Positions 9,267 to 17,000 of a stretch of DNA of 64,000 nt are shown here, piece after piece. The number at the start of each line of letters is the position of its first letter. Position 1 is the first letter of the stretch. The notes under the pieces are model-generated. The model had not been told where the DNA came from and made no database searches. It worked only from the letters and a program-made list of their open reading frames with translations. Source of the DNA: Deinococcus psychrotolerans (GTDB lineage: Bacteria; Deinococcota; Deinococci; Deinococcales; Deinococcaceae); the NCBI RefSeq assembly GCF_003860465.1, contig NZ_CP034183.1:1812001-1876000 (forward strand), written 5' to 3'. The position numbers and the translations under genes are program-made.

Positions 9267-9416
9267 ATGACTGACAACTACTTTGTTTTGACCGAGCTTG
9301 TTTTGATTGAAGACGCGCAACGAGGCTTTCTCCCCGTCGCCCCATTTTCTGATTTACGGAGTATGCATGCTGCACCAAGTTTCAGCGGTTCCCCCCTACA
9401 CAACCCGAACAGTTAG
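9267..9416 (+). CDS. 49-codon small ORF with a perfect Shine-Dalgarno, in frame with the RIO kinase
   Basis: AAGGAGGTG (9251-9259) lies 7 nt before ATG 9267, the strongest ribosome binding site in this part of the window. The ORF encodes 49 residues (MTDNYFVLTELVLIEDAQRG at the start) and ends at TAG 9414-9416. The RIO kinase frame continues in the same phase after this stop, and the kinase itself has no good ribosome binding site. It could be a leader peptide coupling translation to the kinase, or the original kinase N-terminus cut by a nonsense mutation. TAAGCT at 9231-9236 could be its promoter -10 box. No family was recognised. Confidence 0.5.
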   Translation: MTDNYFVLTELVLIEDAQRGFLPVAPFSDLRSMHAAPSFSGSPLHNPNS

Positions 9417-9431
9417 TGTTCAAGGCCCCAG

Positions 9432-10310
9432 TTGAAGGGCCAGCTTTTAGACCGCCACGTGAGCGGCGACGACGCGGAGCAAGAGCAAAAGCTCAGCCGC
9501 AAGCGCCGCAAGCCGCAGGGCAGGCGCAAGCTCTCAGCCATGAGCACTGACGCCGATGCCAAGGATCCGGTGCTGACCCAGCTCGAAGAGTTGGGCCTGA
9601 TTACCGAGGTGCTCGCCGAAATCAAAAGCGGCAAGGAAGCCACCGTTTACCTCGCTGAAAATGACGACGGCCTCTTGGCGCTCAAGATTTACCGCGACGT
9701 GGCCGCCCGCAGCTTCAAAAACACTGGCGATTACGGCGTGGGACTCGCCAGCACCAGTGACGCGGTGAGCAAGGCGATTGCCAAGCGCGGCTCCAAAGGT
9801 GCAGCGGCTCTGCAAGACTTGTGGGTGGCCAGCGAGTACATGGTGTTGTGGCAACTCTGGCAAGCCGGCCTGAATGTTCCCGAGCCGCTGATCGGCCCCG
9901 AGGCATTTGATTATGTCCAGACCAGTCCCGCCGTGCTGATGCGCTTTATCGGCGACGAAGACCGGCCCGCGCCGAGGCTCAGCGATATTCGACTGACCCC
10001 CGAAGAAGCCCAGGTTGCTTGGCAGCAAGCGCTGGAAGGCATGGCGCGGCTGCTTAAACTCGGCCTCGTCCACGGCGACTACAGCACTTACAACCTCCTG
10101 TGGTGGGAGGGGAGCGTGATGATGATTGATTTTCCACAGGTCAGTGACCAGACCAACCCTCACTTTCAGTCGCTCTTAAAGCGCGACGCCGAAAGTTTGG
10201 CGCAGAGCTTTAAGCGCCTCGGGATTCGTGAGGACGCCGAAAGCACCCTGCGCGAAGTGCAGCGCCTCGCCCGCACCCTGCCCGACAAGCCGCGTTTGAC
10301 TTTGCCGTGA
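9432..10310 (+). CDS. RIO1-family atypical Ser/Thr protein kinase
   Basis: A 292-residue kinase. A basic Lys/Arg-rich N-terminus (KLSRKRRKPQGRRKLS) precedes the RIO domain. It has the nucleotide-binding loop EIKSGKEATVYLAE, the ATP-anchoring Lys in LLALKIYR, the catalytic loop VHGDYSTYNLL with Asp and Asn, and the metal-binding MIDFPQ. RIO kinases act in ribosome maturation in archaea and eukaryotes; bacterial roles are poorly known. The start is uncertain: TTG 9432, GTG 9459 or ATG 9540, none with a strong ribosome binding site, while the small ORF just upstream shares the frame and has a perfect one. A terminator follows. Confidence 0.9.
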   Translation: MKGQLLDRHVSGDDAEQEQKLSRKRRKPQGRRKLSAMSTDADAKDPVLTQLEELGLITEVLAEIKSGKEATVYLAENDDGLLALKIYRDVAARSFKNTGDYGVGLASTSDAVSKAIAKRGSKGAAALQDLWVASEYMVLWQLWQAGLNVPEPLIGPEAFDYVQTSPAVLMRFIGDEDRPAPRLSDIRLTPEEAQVAWQQALEGMARLLKLGLVHGDYSTYNLLWWEGSVMMIDFPQVSDQTNPHFQSLLKRDAESLAQSFKRLGIREDAESTLREVQRLARTLPDKPRLTLP

Positions 10311-10323
10311 AGCTATTGATTCA

Positions 10324-10352
10324 GTCGCCCTCCAAGCTGGGGGCGGCTTTTT
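10324..10352 (+). terminator. Intrinsic terminator of the RIO kinase gene
   Basis: gtcgccc pairs with gggcggc (one wobble) and is followed by TTTTT. Confidence 0.7.
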
Positions 10353-10382
10353 CGTGGCGGTATTCAAAAAGGAGCGAAGGAC

Positions 10383-11006
10383 ATGGAAGAAAGGGGCAAA
10401 GAAGAATTCGGAGCGAGGCTTGAGAACCTTGAGCAAGCCGTAGATGACGATTTGGTTGAGGCCAGACTGGAAGCGGCACGGCGTTCAGAAGGCGACCTTG
10501 AACTTGAGTTTTCACTCATTGGCGAAGACGAACGGGGGCAAGCTGTTCACGAGCGCTGGCAAGTCATCGCCGCAGGTGTTGCTGAGCACTGCTTGGCTTT
10601 TGAACCCACACTTCCGCGCTTTACGTTGCATCATCCGCGACTGAGAAGCTGGCAAGAAGACTGGGCACGCTTGATGTTTGCCGCTGCCCCCACAGAAGAA
10701 AAGCAGTTTGAGCAAGATTTACGCGGCGTCCATGATGTTCTGGAATATGGCCTCTTTGAAAATGTTTATCTGCCACCGGATTTGTCATTCGGCGTAGGTG
10801 AACTGGCCCATGGCCCGCTGAGCCTGCTGGAGCAGTATGCCACCGTCCTTGAGCTTTATGGGATGCGTCCCAGCTTGCTTTGGAAGGGAAGGCGCAGTCC
10901 ACACCAGCCGCCGCCCACGGCAATGCTGTGTCTAGACTGGTCAACAGGTTGGTTTGCCGAAAATTTCGTGATTGCCCAAACCTTTCACGCCCAGCGCCTC
11001 TCCTGA
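10383..11006 (+). CDS. Unrecognised 207-residue protein
   Basis: No family was recognised. The protein is acidic at the N-terminus (GKEEFGARLENLEQAVDDDL), likely helical there, with a middle part rich in aromatic residues and His (LHHPRLRSWQEDWARLMF) and a Trp/Phe-rich C-terminus (LDWSTGWFAENFVIAQTF). No signal peptide, membrane segment or Cys-based metal site is visible. GGAG (10371-10374) upstream of the ATG gives a plausible ribosome binding site. Codon use and GC skew at third positions look like the neighbours, which supports a real gene. It stands between the terminator of the RIO kinase gene and the SH3-domain gene. Confidence 0.65.
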   Translation: MEERGKEEFGARLENLEQAVDDDLVEARLEAARRSEGDLELEFSLIGEDERGQAVHERWQVIAAGVAEHCLAFEPTLPRFTLHHPRLRSWQEDWARLMFAAAPTEEKQFEQDLRGVHDVLEYGLFENVYLPPDLSFGVGELAHGPLSLLEQYATVLELYGMRPSLLWKGRRSPHQPPPTAMLCLDWSTGWFAENFVIAQTFHAQRLS

Positions 11007-11063
11007 CCAGCACCTTCACCCTTCGTTAAAGCGCTGTGGGCAAACGCTGCGGCCGCCTTCACA

Positions 11064-11387
11064 ATGAACACCATGAAGCACACCCTTACCGCTTTGCTTG
11101 GGGCGCTGGCCCTGACACTGCCCGCCGCTGCTCAGGACGCGCATTTCGTTTTTCGGGCGCAGGCCACCACCCGCCACAACACCAACTTGCGGGCGCAGCC
11201 GTCCCTGAAAGCCAAAGTCCTCCTGGTGGTTCCGAGGGGGCAGCAAGTCAAGGTCGGCGACTGCACTGATTGGTGTCAAGTGACGTATCAGGACGGCCAG
11301 CAAACCCATACCGGCTACCTGTACGCCGCCCTGCTGAAACGAAAAGTCTTGCCGATCATCACGCCGCAGTCCAGCGCTAAGCCTTGA
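11064..11387 (+). CDS. Secreted bacterial SH3-domain protein
   Basis: A 107-residue protein with a signal peptide ending PAAAQ near residue 24, then one SH3b domain: TTRHNTNLRAQPSLKAKVLLVVPRG has the N-L-R-x-x-P and P-x-G landmarks, followed by DWCQVTYQDG and GYLYAALL. Such domains bind cell-wall peptides or act as modules in envelope proteins. Its last codons overlap the TTG start of the futalosine hydrolase gene by 4 nt (TTGA), so the two are translationally coupled, though a functional link is not obvious. Confidence 0.8.
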   Translation: MNTMKHTLTALLGALALTLPAAAQDAHFVFRAQATTRHNTNLRAQPSLKAKVLLVVPRGQQVKVGDCTDWCQVTYQDGQQTHTGYLYAALLKRKVLPIITPQSSAKP

Positions 11388-12025
11388 AACGCGCCCTGAT
11401 CGTGGTCGCCACTGCCGGAGAAGCTGAGCGGCTGTATGCCCTCAACGTCAGCGGCGTAGAAATACAAGTCGTGGTGAGCGGCGTGGGCGCAGTGGCGGCG
11501 GCGCTGGCGACTCAGGCGGCCTTGAGCGCTTCCAGTTATGACCTCACCATTAGCGCGGGCATTGGCGGGGCTTTTGAGGGCAGCGGCCTGACAGTGGGCG
11601 GCGTAGCGCTGGCTTGCGAAATCGTGCAGGCCGACTTGGGAGCTTGGGATGGGAGCTCATTTTTGCCGCTCTCCGCGTTGGGCCTGGAAGTGGCAGCGGG
11701 CAACACAGGCCGCTTTGCTTGCTGGCCCGCGAGCCTGAGCTTGGGTGTGCCCTGCGGCCCCTTTATCACTGTAAGCAGTGTAACCGGCAGCGTGGCAGGC
11801 GCGGCAGAGCTGCTGAGGCGTGTGCCGGGAGCGCTGGTGGAAGGCATGGAAGGCGCGGGAGTGGCGCACGCTGCCTTGCTGGCAGGCGTTCCAGTGGCCG
11901 AGGTGCGCGGTATCAGCAACTTCGTGGGGCTGCGTGACCGGGCAGCGTGGCGCATCAGCGAAGCGCTGGCGGGGCTAGACACGGGGCTGCGGCGGGTGTT
12001 GGAGTGCTTGGCTGAAAGTGAATGA
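11384..12025 (+). CDS. mqnB: Futalosine hydrolase (menaquinone biosynthesis)
   Basis: A 213-residue nucleoside phosphorylase/hydrolase-fold enzyme that removes the base from futalosine in the alternative menaquinone pathway. Visible landmarks are VVATAGEAERL at the start, GVGAVAAALATQAAL, SAGIGGAFEGSGLTVGGVAL, the glutamate region LVEGMEGAGVAHAALLAGV and EVRGISNFVG(L)RDR, which follow MqnB rather than MTA/SAH nucleosidase. Length is normal. TTG is the start and overlaps the stop of the SH3 gene. Deinococcus uses the futalosine route, so the call fits the organism. Confidence 0.88.
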   Translation: MKRALIVVATAGEAERLYALNVSGVEIQVVVSGVGAVAAALATQAALSASSYDLTISAGIGGAFEGSGLTVGGVALACEIVQADLGAWDGSSFLPLSALGLEVAAGNTGRFACWPASLSLGVPCGPFITVSSVTGSVAGAAELLRRVPGALVEGMEGAGVAHAALLAGVPVAEVRGISNFVGLRDRAAWRISEALAGLDTGLRRVLECLAESE

Positions 12026-12067
12026 AGTTGGAGCGCCCCTTGCACTCCAGAAGTGTTAATTTGACGC

Positions 12068-12517
12068 ATGACGCTTCCTCCAGACTCTCCAGCCAAAAGC
12101 ATCGTGACACCACCTTCCGCACTCCAGACAGCAGCCCGTTGGCTGCTGGGCAGCGCACTGATGTTTGCGGGCTACTCTCACCTCACCAGCAAGCGTCAAG
12201 ATTTCCAAGCTCAAGTACCCAAATCGCTGCCACTTGATAAGGACTTCGTGGTGCTGGCTTCCGGCGTCGCAGAACTCTCGCTGGGCGCTTCGCTCATCGT
12301 GCTTTCTGGGCAGCGCCGAACGGTAGGCAAAGTGGCAGCAGCTTTCTTCGTGGCCGTCTTTCCCGGCAACATCTCGCAGTACCTGACTCGTACTCCGGCG
12401 TTTGGCCTCAACACCGACCGCTCGCGGCTCGTTCGGATGGCCTTCCAACCGCTGCTGGTGCTGTGGGCACTGTGGTCTACCGGCGCATTGAACAAAGTCA
12501 GAGATGAACAGAACTGA
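12068..12517 (+). CDS. DoxX-like membrane protein
   Basis: A 149-residue protein with four hydrophobic segments: ARWLLGSALMFAGYSHL, FVVLASGVAELSLGASLIVL, VGKVAAAFFVAVFPGNI and PLLVLWALWST. FAGYSHL near the first helix and FPGNISQYL after the third match small DoxX-like proteins. It is a second DoxX-type protein in the window, only distantly like the one at 7631. The biochemical role is unknown. TAATTT at 12057-12062 lies 5 nt before the ATG, consistent with leaderless transcription. Confidence 0.7.
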   Translation: MTLPPDSPAKSIVTPPSALQTAARWLLGSALMFAGYSHLTSKRQDFQAQVPKSLPLDKDFVVLASGVAELSLGASLIVLSGQRRTVGKVAAAFFVAVFPGNISQYLTRTPAFGLNTDRSRLVRMAFQPLLVLWALWSTGALNKVRDEQN

Positions 12518-12601
12518 TTAGCTCAGGAAATCTGAACCCATAGCAAAACCTCTTTTGGGCCTCAACGCTCTGCTTGTCTTTTTGACCACTTCACCCCAGC
12601 C

Positions 12602-12934
12602 TTACGACGCTGATTCAGCTTTTGGCTCCGATTCAGGCAGGCGCAGATGCTCGACAATGCCTTCCAGATCGCTAGGCGTCAGGTTGTCGAGCAGCCAAGT
12701 GAGGCTTACAGTGTTGTCTTCACTGGCACGGGTATTCAGAATCTTCCCCAGAACTTCCAGCAGGGCGTCAATCACCCCATCACCCGCCACTGCTCCCGCA
12801 CCCGCCAGTTCTTTTTCTTCGGCCAGCGACAGGGGAAGTGACGAAAACGTGAGATCATTGATGGCAAAAGGTGGGCGGCTGACGGCCTGACGGCCAAATT
12901 TTACAGGCCTTTTGGCTTTACTGGGCTGTGACAT
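12602..12934 (-). CDS. Unrecognised 110-residue protein next to the DUF4157 cluster
   Basis: A small acidic protein with a basic N-terminus (SKAKRPVKFGRQ), a helical middle (VIDALLEVLGKILNTRA) and a C-terminal LTPSDLEGIVEHLRLPE. No family was recognised; the size and layout recall phage tail assembly chaperones, but this is a weak impression. It lies 60 bases downstream of the 349-residue partner of the DUF4157 protein on the same strand. TAGCAT at 12941-12946 is placed 6 nt before its ATG, so it can be transcribed on its own as well as by read-through. Confidence 0.6.
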   Translation of the reverse strand: MSQPSKAKRPVKFGRQAVSRPPFAINDLTFSSLPLSLAEEKELAGAGAVAGDGVIDALLEVLGKILNTRASEDNTVSLTWLLDNLTPSDLEGIVEHLRLPESEPKAESAS

Positions 12935-12994
12935 GGTTTCATGCTAGCGCTTCGACTCTGCCATGCGGAAGAGTTGCACCAGCAGATATCAAGG

Positions 12995-14044
12995 TCAGTT
13001 TTTAGGAGCTTTGGGGAGATCCATGCGTGGTGACTCTGAAGCCGGTGTACGAATATAACCGGATTGAGGTTTTTTCACTGAGTGGTCGAACCAGGGGGCT
13101 GTTTCAGGCGTAAAATCATAATTAAACCACTCGGTGTAGTCGATCAACACGTTGTAAAGGTCTTTGAAGCAGCGCTCGAAGATGGGCGCGGGCGAAGAGC
13201 CACTGGACACCACAATCGGCAAACTGGTTTCCTGAGAGCCGTTGTTGACTGGATTCGGGGTCAAAGCCACAAAGTTGCGAATACGTGGATAGCGCCGCTG
13301 AATATCCAGATGCATTTTATAGAGCATCAAGCGCCGTTCGTCATCTTGCTGCATATATTTCATGTAGTCACCAGCACCAAAACGAATGAGCGCGTAGTAA
13401 AACCACTGCTCCTGGCTGACAGCTCCAACGGCAGAACCCATCCAGTAACTGTGCTCACGGTAGCCTGAGTGCTCTATCTTCGTTCCAACTGGCGCGAGCG
13501 GCCCTTCAAACCACTCCCAGAGCGCAAGAGCTACCGAAGGGTTGTTTCGCTTACCATTTATTTCGTAATCATGATGTCGGCCCACTACAATCTGATTCGT
13601 TTCCTCAGTCAGCAATTTTGCACTATTGAATAACGCCCGGATACATTCCACTTGGTCAAATTGATCGGCGAACAAGGCGAAACCGTCTGCTGTATATTCC
13701 TGATTTATTAGGTCAATATCCCAGCGGAAAACAGTTTGTCGAGCACTGTAATTTGACCACCACTCGTAAAGTGCAAGCTCAGCGTTTTTCTGTTCCTCGG
13801 TGAACGGCACCCTGAAGCGCACATGGAACCACTCCTCTTCCGGGTCGCGGATGAGTTCGCCCACTACTTTATCGAATTTGATCTTGAACCAATCATCGCG
13901 CTCAGCCAGAAGCTCGACCTCCCACCTGGGGTCGTGGACAAAACCCCGCACCGCTTCCCAAACCGAGTCGTAGACGACCGGGGGCTGCACTGGGCTGGTG
14001 TCGCCCCCCAGCAACTTGGTGAGCCATTTGGGGACAATGTTCAT
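12995..14044 (-). CDS. Unrecognised 349-residue partner of the DUF4157 protein; candidate immunity or accessory protein
   Basis: A soluble, acidic, aromatic-rich protein (many Trp, Tyr and Phe: ALYEWWSNYSARQTVFRWDI, EHSYWMGSAVGAVSQEQWFY). No signal peptide, membrane span or recognised domain. Its ATG overlaps the stop of the 1279-residue DUF4157 gene by 4 nt (ATGA), so it is made in a fixed ratio with it. By analogy with polymorphic toxin loci, where immunity genes directly follow toxins, it may neutralise or chaperone that protein; this is inference. It is longer than most immunity proteins. The base composition is lower in GC than the flanking core genes, suggesting acquisition. Confidence 0.8.
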   Translation of the reverse strand: MNIVPKWLTKLLGGDTSPVQPPVVYDSVWEAVRGFVHDPRWEVELLAERDDWFKIKFDKVVGELIRDPEEEWFHVRFRVPFTEEQKNAELALYEWWSNYSARQTVFRWDIDLINQEYTADGFALFADQFDQVECIRALFNSAKLLTEETNQIVVGRHHDYEINGKRNNPSVALALWEWFEGPLAPVGTKIEHSGYREHSYWMGSAVGAVSQEQWFYYALIRFGAGDYMKYMQQDDERRLMLYKMHLDIQRRYPRIRNFVALTPNPVNNGSQETSLPIVVSSGSSPAPIFERCFKDLYNVLIDYTEWFNYDFTPETAPWFDHSVKKPQSGYIRTPASESPRMDLPKAPKN

Positions 14045-17000
14045 GGTGATATTGGGTGCTTTTTGTCTTCTTCATGTCCCAGTTCATGCAAATCAGTCTG
14101 ATTGGCTACGCCCGTCTTTTCAGCATAAATTTTAGCTTGCTGATCAAGTGGTGTGAGAATCATATTAGGCCCGCCCTGCGCTTCCGGCGACAATCCGGTG
14201 AGCCCCGTAATCGCCGGAGTCAAACTCCTTGTCCCGCCCAACCCTGCTGCTAGCGGTGAACCACTGCGCTTACTCGGATCCGTGTGATAGTAGCCGGCTA
14301 CTCCACCACTGAACGTTTTAAAGTATTCCTCACTCAACCAACCGCCAGCCGTGGCAGCGCCGCCCGCCATCCCTCCGGCGTATCTGATCTGGCGCAACTT
14401 ATTTGCCGCACCACGGGCCATTTGGCCCATCCCACGGGCATATAAACCTGGCACTTGACCTAACCAACCTTTTTGAGGATTAAAGTCAGTGACACTCGGA
14501 AGAGAAGAGCGGTAGATGTTTGTAGCCTTTGTCATAAATGAGCCGCGCATATTTCTGAGCGCGAACTCTCGAACAGCGTCTTGGGTAATAGTGCTGGCGG
14601 CAGTGTTGCGGGACACCGTCCTCGAAAGGCTCTGTCCTACGGCGCTGGCCTCGCGGCGCATGGTGCGGGCAATCTGATCGGTCATGGTGCGAGTCGCGTA
14701 ATTGAGTTCTTTGTTCCACGCTCCCCGAAGCGCTGGGTTGGCGGCAATCAAATCTTCAATTTTACTGCCGGTACGCAGAGCGCCTCCAATGCCGCCCGAT
14801 CCATAAAATGCTTCCCGTACTTCTACCGAAATGGTGCGGGCCTCTGCGGTGATGTATGTTTTCATGCTCGAGAGAGAGCGCTCGGCGGCGTCAATTACCC
14901 GCCCCGTAAGAGAAGTGTTGAGATTTATATTGAGACCGCTCGTAGCAAATCTGCGCCGCAAATTTAATTCGGCGCGTACTGCATTCCCCTTCAGCCCACT
15001 GTAGGCCGCTCTTACTGGCCCAGTCACAGCATTTCTGGCCCGGATTCCTGCCACGCCTATTCGGTCTCTAAGCCGCTCAACGCCGTTTCTGGCTGCTCCG
15101 GAAAGTCGGTTGAGGCCGGGCTTGGATTTGATGAAGCTCCGCACTGCCGTTCCCGCTCTGTTCAGTCCCCGGCCAAGCGCCGCCCCGACCCGTCCCGGCA
15201 CGCCTGCCACGCGGCGCAGCCCACCAGAAACGAAGTTGTCAGCAGCTTTGAGACCACGGCCCGGTAAGCTGTGGCCCAGCCAGTTGCTGCCTCGGGTGAT
15301 CAGCGACCTGGTGCCGCTGACTGCGCTGGCTGCGAGGCGGCCTCCCCTGGTCGCGGCCAGCCGTGCAGGAATCCCCACCACCCTGCCCGCAAGGGAGACC
15401 AACCGGGTTCGGGCAGCGCTGGCAGCACCTGCAACCAGGGGCCGCACGCTGGGCGCGTAACGGGTCAGCAGCCTGCCGGCTCCCTGAGCCACACGCCCGC
15501 CAACGCCGCTCATAACGTGCCCGGCCAATCCTGCCACAGGCTTGATGATCACCGCGCGGGCCACGCCACCTACCAATTTAGCCGCTGGCCCAGCCGCGAC
15601 GCCCATCAGACCGTCAGTCAGGATAGTTCCTGCGCTGATGCCGTCAGTCAGTTTCTTTCCTTCCAGTGCGTTGCCAACCACCTGTGAGGCCGCGCCGCCG
15701 AGTGCGCCCGAGGCAAATAGGGCAGCGACCAGAGCTGGGCCAGCCAATCCACCCGTGGCCACCGTCAACGCGGCTGCGCCCGCGATCACCGCGCCGCCCA
15801 CCACGATAGCGGTGCCGACTTTGGCCACCTGAATGCCTGCGCTCTTGAGCTTGGCAAGAATTGATTGGGTTTTGGGGCTGTGGGCAATGGCACTGATCTT
15901 TTGACCGACAGCGCTCAGTGTCGTCTTACCAAACTTCAAGGCGTTGCTCCAACCTGCTGACGCTCCAGCGGCGATGTGCTGGCCGGTGGATTTCAGCTTG
16001 GCTTTCAAACTCACCGCCGCACTCACCGCCTTTTGCTTGAGCTTATTCACGGTGTCCAGGCCGCTGGCGAGTTTTCGTTGCGCGGCAGCTTTGAGTTCGA
16101 CGGTCTTCTGCCGAAGCGCACTCAGCATCGACTGAGCAGTGTTAGACGCTTTTTGCAAAAGGGCTTGTCCGCCTTCTTTTACCGAGGAGACTGCGCCTCT
16201 GACGGCCTGAGTTCCAGCTTGCCAAGCTGGCTGACCGCGCCGCTTCACCTGCGCCGTCACTTTGCTGACCTCCCGCTTGAGGCCGCTGAAGTTGGCACGC
16301 GCCGCGCTGACGAAGTTGGCTCCACAGCGTTGCAACGAAGCCTTGACCCGTGCGGCACTGGCTCTGGCCCCTTTGATGGCCTTGTTGATTTTGCTGGTCA
16401 GTGGTGCAGCCAGCCGCTTAGATTTGACGATGAGCGACGCAGCTTTTTGCCTCAGTGAGGCCGACACTTTAGCGACTTGAGCAGCAAGACTCGTTCTGGC
16501 TTTGCTGATGGTGCTGGCCAGCGGTTTGGCAGCGGCCTGCACCTTTTTACCGACACTTTGCAGCACGCGCCTCGCCGCGCCAGACGCCCGCTTGGCGGTG
16601 TCCGAAAGCGCTTGGGTGCTCTTTTTCGCCATATTTGCCAGACTGCTGAAGGGATTTGACAAGCGCTGAACTGCTTGGACAGCCGTCCCGCGTTGCGCTG
16701 AAGCCTGAACAGCCGTCAGCGAGCCGGGGGCATGCTTGTTGCGGGGCGCGGCAGTGCCGAACGCCGCTCGCCCCGGCGATTGACTGGCCACCCGTTTGCC
16801 CATCTCCTGCGCCTGCGCCTCCAACCCGGCGTCCGGATCAATGCCCCTGCCGACGTGTCCACTGTCTTGCTGCTTGACGTGTGTAGCTTCGTGCGCCAAG
16901 AGTTCCAGCTTGTTGACCGGATCGAAGGTGCCGCTTTGAAAGTAGATATCTTTGCCGCTGGTAAAGGCAACGGCCTGCATTTGCTTGGCAATCAGGTGCG

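Noticed and set aside
10128..10140. DnaA-box-like TTTTCCACA
   Set aside because: A single copy inside the RIO kinase gene, with no cluster; it does not mark an origin.
14041..14085. C-terminal HELGH of the DUF4157 protein as a protease active site
   Set aside because: It is about 15 residues from the end, leaving no room for the third zinc ligand and fold.
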